A stretch of 64,000 nucleotides of DNA from Micropruina glycogenica (GTDB lineage Bacteria; Actinomycetota; Actinomycetes; Propionibacteriales; Propionibacteriaceae), in contig NZ_LT985188.1 of the NCBI RefSeq assembly GCF_900289045.1, positions 1,426,001-1,490,000 on the forward strand. The letters run 5' to 3'. A model generated the notes under the pieces. That model was not told where the DNA came from. It saw only the letters and a program-made list of their open reading frames with translations, and did no database searches. This document shows positions 13,258 to 21,594 of this stretch, in pieces. How positions within the stretch are numbered: the first letter of the stretch is position 1; each line of letters begins with the position of its first letter. The translations under genes and the position numbers were made by a program.

Positions 13258-13332
13258 AAAGTTGCAGGCGACCGGGCGCGACACGCCGAACTCAGAGCAG
13301 GTCGGGAGCGGTCACCAGGAACATTTCAGAAC
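13251..13332 (-). repeat. F3 repeat, copy B (right of DUF559 gene, inverted)
   Basis: An 82-bp element that on the minus strand starts TTCTGAAATGTTCCTGGTG and ends GCCTGCAACTTTTCAGAAC. Relative to copy A it is inverted, so the CCTGGTGACCG ends face outward on both sides of the gene. The DUF559 stop codon (13255-13257) is part of its end. Confidence 0.8.
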
Positions 13333-13352
13333 CGGAGACGCCAGTCGGGTGC

Positions 13353-13813
13353 TCAGCCGAAGAGCTTGCCGAACAGGCCACGCTTGGGCTTCAGCCGAAG
13401 TGCTCGAGCATCGCGAGCAGCGGATCTTTGATGGCGGCGGTGTCGAAGACGTAGCCCGCCACCGGCGTCGGCTGGCCGTGGCTGCTGCCTCCGAGGCTGA
13501 TCGACAGGCCGAACGACTTCTGGCTCGACTTGCCCTTGAAGAATGACTTCTCCATGGAAGCCCCGGACGTTCCCACCGAGCCCTCCGTCTCGGAGTGGTA
13601 CGCGGTGAAGTCGACCACGCCGTCTGCTGTGGGCCGCACGACGATGCGCTACTCCTTGTCGAAGCTGTCGACCGAGCCGATGCCCAGCGAGGTGATCTTC
13701 GCCACGAACCAGTGGCCGACGATCGCGTCACGATCGACCCAGTAGCTGAACGGCGCCTGCGGATTGTTCAACGCCCCGATGTTGGCCAGTACCTGTTGCC
13801 ATGGTGCAGTCAT
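13353..13813 (-). pseudogene. Unrecognised ~150-residue protein broken by an amber codon and a frameshift
   Basis: From the ATG at 13813 the frame reads MTAPWQQVLANIG... and meets a TAG at 13651-13649. It then continues in the same frame (RIVVRPTADGVVDFTAYH...) to a TGA at 13391. One added base near there would join HFG to LKPKRGLFGKLFG, which ends at a TGA at 13353. Two independent lesions suggest a decaying gene, though sequencing errors could mimic either. The product has no signal peptide or membrane segment, and I do not recognise the family. It sits next to F3 copy B. Confidence 0.6.
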
Positions 13814-13997
13814 GCGGTCCACCGTAAACGCCGTCGGGGTCGAGCCCGATGGGCAGTACTGCCCGCGGGCCTTGATGGGTGACCCGCTCATCGGTGTCGA
13901 TCGCGATCGGTCACGCGACGCTGCGTTCTCCGCACACGGCGTAGCCTTCCGGCTCAGACCATGCTTGCCCCAAGGTGACAAGGGAAAAGGCCGCGCC

Positions 13998-14388
13998 ATG
14001 CCCAATCATGACCCGCCGAGCCAACCGTTTCGCCGCTGCTCGCGGTGGCCGACCTGAACCGGCCGTTGCGCTTCTGGTCGGCGCGGTCGGCGCCGTCGAC
14101 CTCCGGTGGGCCGGCTAGGCGCTGCTGCGACTGGGCTCGGGACGGCTGCACCTGGCCGTCACCGGCGACCCGCCGCCCGACCGGGCGGTGCGGTTGGCCC
14201 CACCGACGGATCCGCGCGGTGACGCCTGGGTGAGGTGCTGTCGGTGCCCGACTGCGCGGCAGCGGTGCTGGCCGGCAACGGTGTGCAGTTTCTCGGGCCG
14301 CCGACCTACACCCGCCTGGGGTGGCGAGGTGAGGGCCTTCGCTCGCGATCCGGACGGGCACCTGCTGGAGGTGACCAGCCCCGGCTGA
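13998..14388 (+). pseudogene. Degenerate VOC (glyoxalase/bleomycin-resistance fold) gene
   Basis: Pieces of one VOC domain occur in order but in different frames: LLAVADLNRPLRFW, then LLRLGSGRLHLAVTGDPPPD, then VLSVPDCAAAVLAGNGVQFL, and finally VRAFARDPDGHLLEVTSPG. The last piece carries the typical D-P-D-G-H-x-L-E-V ending. At least three frameshifts and a stop separate them, so no functional protein is made. The terminal TGA lies in the palindrome at 14379-14402. Confidence 0.7.
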
Positions 14389-14402
14389 GGCCTCAGCCGG
14401 GG
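14379..14402. terminator. Perfect 24-bp palindrome after nusB
   Basis: CCCCGGCTGAGG/CCTCAGCCGGGG is a perfect inverted repeat without a loop, just past the nusB stop (14410) on the minus strand. It is probably a GC-rich terminator without a strong U tract, as is common in actinobacteria, and would end the long aro-efp-nusB transcript. Confidence 0.6.
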
Positions 14403-14409
14403 TCGAAGG

Positions 14410-14928
14410 TCAGTTCTCGTTGCCCTCGAGGCGCTGCTTCACCTTGGCGAGCAGCCCGTTGAGAAAGTTGGCCGAACCGTCGGTCGACAGCTCCTGCGCA
14501 AGCTGGACGGCCTGCTGCACCGCCACTTCGGCAGACGACGTGCCCGACTGCATCTCCCAGATCGCGATGCGGGCCAGGCAACGATCGACCCGGGGCATGC
14601 GCTCCAGCGACCAGTCGGAGGCGAGGCAGTCGGCGATCAGGGCGTCGATCTCGGCTTGGCGCTCAGTCACGCCCAGCACCAGATCGGCGGTGAGCGGACG
14701 CACCGGCGGGTCGGCCTCGGCGGTGTGCAGGGTGAGCGACTCGCGAGGGTCGGATCGCCTCAGGTCGGCCTCGAACAGAATGTCGAGGGCCCTCTTGCGT
14801 GCCTTGGTACGCACCGAGCCCCGGGCCGGCGCGGCGGCCGGAACGGTTTCGATCAGTTCGGCCACCGTGCCGTCGGGTGTGGTGATCCGCTTGCGCGGCA
14901 CGTCGGTGGTCGCAGGTTCGGCGGGCAA
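14410..14928 (-). CDS. nusB: Transcription antitermination factor NusB
   Basis: RNA-binding factor that works with NusE on boxA of rRNA operons. The core begins SVRTKARKRALDILFEADLR and continues with LTADLVLGVTERQ, RMPRVDRCLARIAIWEM and SANFLNGLLAKV, all typical. As drawn from the TTG at 14928 the protein has about 38 extra N-terminal residues; a GTG at 14814 just before RTKARKRAL is a possible alternative start. The gene follows efp by 3 bases. Confidence 0.95.
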   Translation of the reverse strand: MPAEPATTDVPRKRITTPDGTVAELIETVPAAAPARGSVRTKARKRALDILFEADLRRSDPRESLTLHTAEADPPVRPLTADLVLGVTERQAEIDALIADCLASDWSLERMPRVDRCLARIAIWEMQSGTSSAEVAVQQAVQLAQELSTDGSANFLNGLLAKVKQRLEGNEN

Positions 14929-14931
14929 GGG

Positions 14932-15489
14932 TCAGACCCGGCCCAGGTAGCTGCCGTCGCGGGTGTCGACCTTGACCCGCTCGCCCGTGGTGATGAACAG
15001 CGGCACCTGGATCTGCACGCCGGTCTCGAGGGTGGCGGGCTTGGTGCCGCCGGTGGAGCGGTCGCCCTGCAGGCCCGGCTCGGTGTAGGTGACTTCGAGC
15101 TCGACCGAGGCGGGCAGGTCGATGTAGAGCGGGTTGCCCTCGTGCATCGCGACGGTGGCGGTGCCGTTCTCGAGCAGGTAGCCCTTGGCGTCGCCGACGG
15201 TGTCGTCGGGAATGGTGAGCTGGTCGTAGGTGGCGGTGTCCATGAACACGTAGCCGGCGCCGTCGTGGTACAGGTACTGCATCTCGCGGCGGTCGACGGT
15301 GGCGGTGTCGACCTTGGTGTCGGAGTTGAACGTGCGGTCGACGACCTTGCCGCTCAGCACGTGCTTGAGCTTGGTACGCACCACGGTGTTGCCCTTGCCC
15401 GGCTTGTGGTGCTGGAACCACAACACCTGCCACAGCTGACCGTCGAGGTCGAGCACCATGCCGTTCTTGAGATCATTGGTCGAGGCCAC
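14932..15489 (-). CDS. efp: Translation elongation factor P
   Basis: EF-P relieves ribosome stalling on polyproline. The KOW-like N-terminal domain carries the tip loop [17 protein letters not shown], followed by the two OB domains (ending [10 protein letters not shown]). The GTG at 15489 ([11 protein letters not shown]) is preferred over the ATG at 15504, because the sequence between them is an AAGGG ribosome site with proper spacing and EF-P usually starts here (185 residues). It is cotranscribed with nusB. Confidence 0.96.
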   Translation of the reverse strand: MASTNDLKNGMVLDLDGQLWQVLWFQHHKPGKGNTVVRTKLKHVLSGKVVDRTFNSDTKVDTATVDRREMQYLYHDGAGYVFMDTATYDQLTIPDDTVGDAKGYLLENGTATVAMHEGNPLYIDLPASVELEVTYTEPGLQGDRSTGGTKPATLETGVQIQVPLFITTGERVKVDTRDGSYLGRV

Positions 15490-15742
15490 GTCAAAACCCT
15501 TCATTCACCGCGTGCGAGCCGACTGACCATTCTAGCGGTGCCGCCCCTCATGGACGAACCGAGGGCACGATCGCAGTGGAAGGAGATCCCGGCGTCCGCC
15601 GGGAAGACGGATCCTCGACGGCATGACGTGAGCACGGGATCGAGGGATTCGTTGGTCGAGCCTGTCGAGACCTCAGTCAACGAACACATCGGTTCGAGGG
15701 GGGGTCGGGACGACTGGGACGCAACGACGAATCACCTTGGCG

Positions 15743-15832
15743 GTGCGCCCCCCTCAGGACGTGGTCGGGCGTCGGGAACTCACCGGCTGAGCGTGCGGAG
15801 CCGGTGATTCCGGGGCGGGACGGGGTGTGCTC
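15743..15832. repeat. F2 palindromic element, copy 1 (ends trimmed)
   Basis: It shares with the copies at 22210-22327 and 51243-51357 the blocks GTGGTCGGGCG in the left arm and GGGGCGGGACGGGGTG in the right arm. A gene-specific hairpin (CACCGGCTgagcgtgcggAGCCGGTG) lies in the middle. The outer GCGGAGCGGGG end is missing on the left. Confidence 0.6.
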
Positions 15833-15890
15833 CAATCCTCGGAACCAATGGCAACCCGACGAAGGCGAGCCAAGAGATCCGGCTTCCGCC

Positions 15891-16075
15891 GGGATGACGG
15901 CGCTCCCGTCACGCGCAGGCATCCGCCGGGATGACGGCGCTCCCGTCACGCGCAGGCATCCGCCGGGATGACGGCGCTCCCGTCACGCGCAGGCATCCGC
16001 CGGGATGACGGCGCTCCCGTCACGCGCAGGCATCCGCCGGGATGACGGCGCCCCCGTCACGTGCACTCACCGCAT
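15891..16075. repeat. Tandem array of a 37-bp unit
   Basis: Units start at 15891, 15928, 15965, 16002 and 16039. The first four are identical (GGGATGACGGCGCTCCCGTC plus ACGCGCAGGCATCCGCC) and the fifth decays after about 17 bases. Each unit contains half of an F1 palindrome, so the array is likely a slippage product of an F1 copy. There are no spacers, so it is not a CRISPR array. Confidence 0.85.
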
Positions 16076-16121
16076 GACGGTGCTCCCGTCAGGTGCCGGC
16101 TTTCGCCGGGATGCCAAAACC

Positions 16122-16814
16122 TCAGTTCTGCGGTTTCGCTGTGCCGATCACGCGAGCCGGACGATGCCGCGTCGCGACGTCGGCGATCAGGTTCGCCCGC
16201 GCCTCGGCGGCCGGCAGGGCGTATTCATGCACCAGGGCCGACAGGTCGTCGGCACCCACCGAATCGAGACCCTCAATCACCCCGCGGACGTCATCGGGCG
16301 TGCGGTTCTGGCTCAGCTTCGCCTTCGCCTCGATGCGGGTCACCTCGAGCTGTAGCCCGACGATCGCCCGCAACTGACCGCCCAGGTAGTCCTGCGGCAT
16401 GTCGTCGAGCCCCACCCGGCTCTCGTGCACGCCCATCAGCCGCTCGACCGCCATCGTGGTCCAGGCCAGGTCGTCGTGGGTGATCAGACGTCCGTACAGG
16501 TGCAGGGTGACGTAGTCCCAGGTGGGCACGTACTTACCCGACTCTTCGGCTGAGGGGTACCACAGCGACGAGATGTAGTCGCTGGCCGCTGTGATGATGA
16601 ACAGCGCCTCGCCCTCGTGGCGCCACTGCACATTAGGGCGCGCCACGTGCAGCACCAGGCTGCCGTGCTCACCCATCGCCTCGTCGAACACGTAGGGCAG
16701 GTGGGTGGCCAGCAGGCCGTCCGGGCCGTGGGTGATCAGGTCACCCACCCCGGGTGCCGCCAGCAGCCGCTGCTGCAGCTCGGCGGGCATCTGAAAGTGC
16801 CGCGGTGTGTACAT
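16122..16814 (-). CDS. paiB: FMN-binding negative transcriptional regulator family (PaiB)
   Basis: A 230-residue protein of the PaiB family, with the pyridoxamine-oxidase-like split barrel fold. Typical features are the start MYTPRHF, HLPYVFDE, HVARPNVQW, SSLWYPSAEESGKYVPTWDYV and the late KLSQNR. B. subtilis PaiB is linked to protease and sporulation repression; function in actinobacteria is unclear. Its ATG overlaps the aroB stop by one base (TGATG), so it is translationally coupled to the shikimate genes, an unusual place for this family. Confidence 0.9.
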   Translation of the reverse strand: MYTPRHFQMPAELQQRLLAAPGVGDLITHGPDGLLATHLPYVFDEAMGEHGSLVLHVARPNVQWRHEGEALFIITAASDYISSLWYPSAEESGKYVPTWDYVTLHLYGRLITHDDLAWTTMAVERLMGVHESRVGLDDMPQDYLGGQLRAIVGLQLEVTRIEAKAKLSQNRTPDDVRGVIEGLDSVGADDLSALVHEYALPAAEARANLIADVATRHRPARVIGTAKPQN

Positions 16815-17893
16815 CAGCTCAACGCTTTGAAGGCCGCCTCGAGTTCGGCCTCGTCGGGGCTCTCGAGCATGCTTGCCTTGGCCAGGCCGTCGAGAATCAC
16901 GAACCGCAACGCCGAGGCGCGGGTCTTCTTGTCGAGGTTCATCGCCTCGCGCAGCGCCGGCCAGGCCTCAGCGGGGTACGTGGTCGGCAGGCCGACCGCC
17001 CGCAGCAGCCTGGGGTGACGATCGGCGGTGTCGACGTCGAGCCGGCCCAGCCGGCGGCTCAGCTCGGCCACGAACGTCATGCCCACGCTCACCGCCTCGC
17101 CGTGCCGCCAGGTGAAGTTCTCGTGCCGCTCGATGGCGTGGCCCAGGGTGTGGCCGTAGTTCAGAATCTCGCGGCCGAGGTCGCGACCCACCGACGTGCG
17201 CTCGCGCAGGTCGGCGCCCACCACCGCCGCCTTCACCGCGATGGCCCGTTTGACCAGGGTGCAGATCACCTCGCCGCTCGGATCCAACGCCTGTTCGGGG
17301 TCGTCCTCGATGATCGTGAGAATCGCGGGGTCGGCGATGAAACCGGCCTTGACCACCTCGGCCATGCCCGAACTGAGCTCTTCGCGCGGCAGATCCACCA
17401 GAAAGGCCAGGTCGCACAGCACCGTATAGGGCTCGTAGAACGCCCCGACCAGGTTCTTGCCGGCCTGCAGGTTGATGCCGGTCTTGCCGCCGACGGCGGC
17501 GTCGACCATGCCGAGCATGGTGGTGGGCACCGAGACGTAGCGGACGCCACGCAGCCAGGTGGCCGCCACGAAACCGGCCAGGTCGGTGGTCGATCCCCCG
17601 CCCAGCCCGACCACGGCATCGGAGCGGGTGAAGCCCGCGTCGGCCAGGGTGTCCCAGCACCGCTGCAGAATCTCGCCGGTCTTGGCGCGTTCGGCGGTCG
17701 GCACCTCGAGCAGCAGCACTTCGGCGTCGCACCCCTCGCCGATGCGGGCGGCGGCCTCGCGCAGCACCGGGGGATGAATCACCGCGATACGTTTCACGTC
17801 GGCCAGGTACTGGGGCAGATAATCCAGGGCTCCGGTGCCGACGACGACCTGATAGGGACGTTCGGCGGTCACGTCGATCGTGCTGATCTTCAT
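16814..17893 (-). CDS. aroB: 3-dehydroquinate synthase
   Basis: Second step of the shikimate pathway (DAHP to 3-dehydroquinate; NAD and a divalent metal). Visible are [17 protein letters not shown] (NAD site), [19 protein letters not shown], and [12 protein letters not shown] plus [11 protein letters not shown], which carry metal-binding histidines. 359 residues. Its start overlaps the aroK stop by 4 bases. Confidence 0.97.
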   Translation of the reverse strand: MKISTIDVTAERPYQVVVGTGALDYLPQYLADVKRIAVIHPPVLREAAARIGEGCDAEVLLLEVPTAERAKTGEILQRCWDTLADAGFTRSDAVVGLGGGSTTDLAGFVAATWLRGVRYVSVPTTMLGMVDAAVGGKTGINLQAGKNLVGAFYEPYTVLCDLAFLVDLPREELSSGMAEVVKAGFIADPAILTIIEDDPEQALDPSGEVICTLVKRAIAVKAAVVGADLRERTSVGRDLGREILNYGHTLGHAIERHENFTWRHGEAVSVGMTFVAELSRRLGRLDVDTADRHPRLLRAVGLPTTYPAEAWPALREAMNLDKKTRASALRFVILDGLAKASMLESPDEAELEAAFKALS

Positions 17894-18405
17894 TCGTCGA
17901 CCTCCTTCAGCTCACTGATGATCTGGTCCACGATGGCCCGGACGCCGGTGCGGTCGGTGTCCACGGTGATCGTGGCCAGATTCTGGTACACCGGAGTCCG
18001 TTCCGCGAGCAGTTTGATCAAAGTCGCGCGCATATTGCCCAACAGCAGCGGCCGCGCCTGGTTCAGCCCCACCCGGCGACTGGCCTGGGTGACCGACACC
18101 GACAGCCACACCACGGTCACCTCACGCAGGGCCTCAGCGATCGCCGGCGTCATCACCGCCCCGCCGCCGAGCGACACCACCCCGGGCCTGCTCAGCGCGT
18201 CGAGGCTGGTGTCGCGCTCCAGTTCACGAAAGTGCGCCTCGCCCCCGTCGGCGAAGATCTCGCGGATCAGCCGGCCCTGCTCGGCCTCGATACGGGCGTC
18301 CACGTCGACGAACGGCAGGTCCAGCCGGGCCGCCAGTTGACGTCCGACCGTGGTCTTGCCGGCGCCGGGGGCGCCGATCAGGGCGATCGTAGACGCCGCG
18401 GTCAC
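17890..18405 (-). CDS. aroK: Shikimate kinase
   Basis: Phosphorylates shikimate at the 3-hydroxyl. The P-loop is [12 protein letters not shown] (residues 12-23); the shikimate site follows with FVDVDARIE and SLGGGAVM. 171 residues, the standard size. Overlaps of 4 bases with both aroC and aroB show tight coupling. Confidence 0.96.
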   Translation of the reverse strand: MTAASTIALIGAPGAGKTTVGRQLAARLDLPFVDVDARIEAEQGRLIREIFADGGEAHFRELERDTSLDALSRPGVVSLGGGAVMTPAIAEALREVTVVWLSVSVTQASRRVGLNQARPLLLGNMRATLIKLLAERTPVYQNLATITVDTDRTGVRAIVDQIISELKEVDE

Positions 18406-19586
18406 CTCAGCCCTCGCTGTGCCAACCGATCGAGGTAGGCGGCGTGGTTGCGCCGGGTCTCGGCCAGCGAGTCGCCGCCGAACTTGTCCAGCACCGCCTC
18501 TGCCAGCACCAGGGCGACCATCGCCTCGGCCACCACCCCGGCCGCCGGCACCGCGCAGACGTCCGAGCGCTGGTGATGGGCGGCGGCGGCCTCGCCGGTG
18601 GCCACGTCAATGGTGCGCAGCGCCCGCGGCACGGTGGCGATCGGTTTCATGGCGGCGCGCACCCGCAGCGTCTCGCCGGTGCTCATGCCGCCCTCGGTGC
18701 CGCCCGACCGGTTCGACAGCCGCACCACCCCGTCGGCGGACGGCTGCATCTCGTCGTGCGCGAGGCTGCCGCGGGTGCGGGCCAGGTCGAAGCCGTCGCC
18801 CACCTCGACACCCTTGATGGCCTGAATGCCCATCAGCGCACCGGCCAGCTTGGCGTCCAGCCGCCGGTCGCCCTGGCTGTGCGAGCCGAGCCCGGCGGGC
18901 ACGCCGTGCGCGACCACCTCGACCACGCCGCCCAGGGTGTCGCCGGCCTTCTGGCAGTCGGCCACCTCGGCCTGCATCGCCTCGCTGGCGGCGGCGTCGA
19001 AGCAGCGCACCGGGTCGGCGTCGACGGCGTCACGATCGGCGAAGGTGGGCACCGCTCCCCCGGCGCGAATCGGGCCGAGTTCGACCACGTGGCTCACGAT
19101 CGTGATGTCGCACGCCTGCTGCAGGAAGTTGGACGCCACCCGGCCCAGCGCCACCCGTGCCGCGGTCTCGCGTGCCGAGGCCCGCTCGAGAATGGGACGC
19201 GCCTCGTTCCAGTCGTACTTCTGCATGCCGGCCAGGTCGGCGTGCCCGGGCCTGGGACGGGTGAGCGGCGCGTTGCGCGCCTGCGCGGCCAGGGCGTCTG
19301 CGTCGACCTCGTCGGGCGCCATGACGGTCTGCCACTTGGGCCACTCGGTGTTGCCGATCATGATGGCGATCGGCGAACCCAGGGTCTCGCCGTGCCGAAC
19401 GCCGGTCAGCATGGTCACCTCGTCGGCCTCGAACTTCATGCGCGCCCCGCGACCGGCGCCCAGCCGACGCCGGGCCAGCGCCTCGGCGAGGTCGCCGGTG
19501 CTCAGCCGAACGTGCGCCGGAATGCCCTCGATGGTGGCCACCAGGGCGCGTCCGTGCGACTCGCCTGCGGTCAGGTAACGCAGCAT
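18402..19586 (-). CDS. aroC: Chorismate synthase
   Basis: Last step to chorismate, using reduced FMN. The family start [21 protein letters not shown] and later [26 protein letters not shown] and [15 protein letters not shown] are all present. 394 residues. The gap to aroE is only 13 bases. Confidence 0.97.
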   Translation of the reverse strand: MLRYLTAGESHGRALVATIEGIPAHVRLSTGDLAEALARRRLGAGRGARMKFEADEVTMLTGVRHGETLGSPIAIMIGNTEWPKWQTVMAPDEVDADALAAQARNAPLTRPRPGHADLAGMQKYDWNEARPILERASARETAARVALGRVASNFLQQACDITIVSHVVELGPIRAGGAVPTFADRDAVDADPVRCFDAAASEAMQAEVADCQKAGDTLGGVVEVVAHGVPAGLGSHSQGDRRLDAKLAGALMGIQAIKGVEVGDGFDLARTRGSLAHDEMQPSADGVVRLSNRSGGTEGGMSTGETLRVRAAMKPIATVPRALRTIDVATGEAAAAHHQRSDVCAVPAAGVVAEAMVALVLAEAVLDKFGGDSLAETRRNHAAYLDRLAQRGLR

Positions 19587-19599
19587 GGTTCGGAGTGTT

Positions 19600-20439
19600 T
19601 CACGCGGCGCCGCGGCGTTCGAGTTCTGCCCGTACGGCAGACATCAACACCTCGACCGGCACATCCATGCCTGTGAACAGCCGCACCTGATGCCGGGCCT
19701 GGTGCACCAGCAGGTCGAGCCCGCTCAGCATGGTCAGCCCCGCCTCGCTCGCCCGCTGCGCCAACGGCGTCGGCCAGGGGTGATAGATCACATCGAACAC
19801 GCCGCGCAGGGCCGGGCACAACTCGATGGCGAGGGTGTCGAGCCGCCCCTGCAGGGCTGCAGACGGGGTTGTCGAAATGAGCACGTCGCTGGCCGGGTCG
19901 AGCGGCGCGCCCAGGCTGCGCGGCTGCACCTCCACGTCGCAGGCGTGCTCGGCCCAGTCGCGAAACTCGGCCAACCGGTCGGGGTTGCGGCCCTGCACCT
20001 CAATCACGCGGACGCCGCTGCGCGCCAACGCAACCGCTGCCGATCGGGCGGTCGCCCCGTTGCCGATGATGGTGGCGACGTTCGACTCGTGCAGGCCCTC
20101 GACCCTCAGTGCGTCCATCAGGCCCACGATGTCGGTGTTGTACACGTGGCGCACAAGCCCGGGCACCACGGTGTTCGCGGCACCGGTGAGGCTCACGTCC
20201 GCGTCGGGCACGCCGCACACGGCTGCCTGCTCCTTCAGCGGCATGGTCACGCTCAGGCCGCGCCAGGTGTCGTCCAAGGCGTCGACGAAACCGACGAACC
20301 CTGCGGGTTGCAACTCGACCCGCTCGTAGCCCCAGTCGAGACCGAGGTGGGCGTAGGCGGCGAGGTGAATGACCGGTGAGAGCGAATGCTCGATCGGTGA
20401 GCCGAGAACCGCGGCACGGGGCTTGGGCCCTTGGGTCAC
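19600..20439 (-). CDS. aroE: Shikimate dehydrogenase
   Basis: Reduces 3-dehydroshikimate to shikimate. The substrate domain has [15 protein letters not shown] and [15 protein letters not shown] follows, and the cofactor motif reads [11 protein letters not shown] (usually GAGGTARA). I start it at the GTG at 20439, which overlaps the mltG stop (GTGA), giving 279 residues; the longer open frame upstream is an mltG shadow. The cofactor motif is slightly unusual but the rest is well conserved. Confidence 0.94.
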   Translation of the reverse strand: MTQGPKPRAAVLGSPIEHSLSPVIHLAAYAHLGLDWGYERVELQPAGFVGFVDALDDTWRGLSVTMPLKEQAAVCGVPDADVSLTGAANTVVPGLVRHVYNTDIVGLMDALRVEGLHESNVATIIGNGATARSAAVALARSGVRVIEVQGRNPDRLAEFRDWAEHACDVEVQPRSLGAPLDPASDVLISTTPSAALQGRLDTLAIELCPALRGVFDVIYHPWPTPLAQRASEAGLTMLSGLDLLVHQARHQVRLFTGMDVPVEVLMSAVRAELERRGAA

Positions 20440-21581
20440 GAGCACTTCTTCTTGTTCTCGGCCGACTGCAGGCACCAGGCCTTCAACTCGGCGAGCGCCT
20501 TGAGGTGATCGTCGTAGTTGTTGGTGAACTTGGTCTCGCCGGTGTCGAGGTTGACCGGCACGAAGTACAGCCAGTCGCCCTCTTCGGGGTTCACCGCCGC
20601 TTCGAGGGCGGCCTTGGCCGGGGCCGTGATGGGGCCGGGCGGCAGGCCCTTGTGCAGGTAGGTGTTGTAGGGCGACTTGTTCTTGCGCTCGGCGGCCGTG
20701 GTCCAGATCGTGCCGGTCTTCTTCACCGCGTAGGCCACGGTGGCGTCGGACTGCAACGGCATGCCCTTCTTCAGCCGGTTGTAGAACACCCGGGCAACCT
20801 TGGCCCGGTCTTCTGAACGAAACACCTCGCGTTCGATGATGCTGGCCACGATCAGCACGTCGTAGGGCTTGTACCCCAGGGCCTTGGCGCGGTCTTCGAA
20901 CGCCAGGTCGTCCAGGGTGGTCGTGAACTGATTGATCGGCAGCTTCAGCACGTTGACCGCGTTGGGCTTGAGCGGCAGGTTGTAGGTGTCGGGAAAGATG
21001 AAGCCTTCGTTGCTGGGCCCGATCCAGCTCGGCAGGTTGAACTGCTTGCGGTTCTTCAGGGCCGCCTTGAAGTCCTTCTCTGACACCTTGGTGCTCGAGG
21101 CCAGCGAGGTGAGCACCTGCGAGAGCCGCAGGCCCTCGCTGATCTGGAACTGGTTTTTGATCTGATTGCTCGGGTCGAGCAGCATCTCGATCGCGGTCTT
21201 GGCCGGAATCTGGGTGCGCAGCTTGTACAGGCCGTACTGAATCTTGATCACGTCGGGCTCGCTGGCAGCGGCCGATTTGAACGCCTTCGCGGTCTTGACC
21301 ACGTCTGCCGCGACCAGAATCTCGGCGATCGAGTTGGTGGTGGCGCCCTGCGGAATCTCGACCACGACGTCGGCGAGGCCCTCGGGGTCGATGTAGTCGT
21401 CGACCGTGCGGAACGCGATGTAGGCGTCGTGCACCTTGCCGTAGACGAACCACCCGCCGCCGAGCAGCACGGCCAGCGAGAGCAGCACCGCCACCGCGCC
21501 GCGCACCCGGTACCAGACCTCCTTGGGCAGCCAGCGACCCGTTTCGGGGTCTCGCAGTTCGCGGAACAGCTTCGCCATCAC
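20436..21581 (-). CDS. mltG: Endolytic murein transglycosylase (YceG-like)
   Basis: Membrane-bound lytic transglycosylase that cuts nascent peptidoglycan and limits chain length. A cytoplasmic N-terminus of about 27 residues is followed by one membrane helix (AVAVLLSLAVLLGGGWFVYG). The extracellular YceG domain holds the catalytic Glu in the VASIIEREVF motif, then FYNRLKKGMPLQSDATV and LPPGPI. 381 residues. The ruvX-mltG-aroE order is common in actinobacteria. Confidence 0.95.
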   Translation of the reverse strand: MMAKLFRELRDPETGRWLPKEVWYRVRGAVAVLLSLAVLLGGGWFVYGKVHDAYIAFRTVDDYIDPEGLADVVVEIPQGATTNSIAEILVAADVVKTAKAFKSAAASEPDVIKIQYGLYKLRTQIPAKTAIEMLLDPSNQIKNQFQISEGLRLSQVLTSLASSTKVSEKDFKAALKNRKQFNLPSWIGPSNEGFIFPDTYNLPLKPNAVNVLKLPINQFTTTLDDLAFEDRAKALGYKPYDVLIVASIIEREVFRSEDRAKVARVFYNRLKKGMPLQSDATVAYAVKKTGTIWTTAAERKNKSPYNTYLHKGLPPGPITAPAKAALEAAVNPEEGDWLYFVPVNLDTGETKFTNNYDDHLKALAELKAWCLQSAENKKKCS

Positions 21582-21594
21582 AATCCTCTACTCG

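Larger units (their letters stand above)
15505..16121. repeat. 617-bp repeat-filled gap between efp and paiB
   Basis: No gene is supported. From left to right the gap holds an F1 palindrome (15582-15610), an F5 unit (GTTGGTCGAGCCTGTCGAGACC, about 15650-15671), a shortened F2 element (about 15743-15832) and another F1 copy that runs into a 37-bp tandem array (15891 onward). A last F1 half lies at about 16098-16115. It is a landing site for several repeat families inside what is otherwise the aro-efp-nusB operon. Confidence 0.7.

Noticed and set aside
15891-16075. Possible CRISPR array (regular 37-bp spacing)
   Set aside because: Units are contiguous with no unique spacers and no cas genes nearby; it is a simple tandem expansion of an F1 half.
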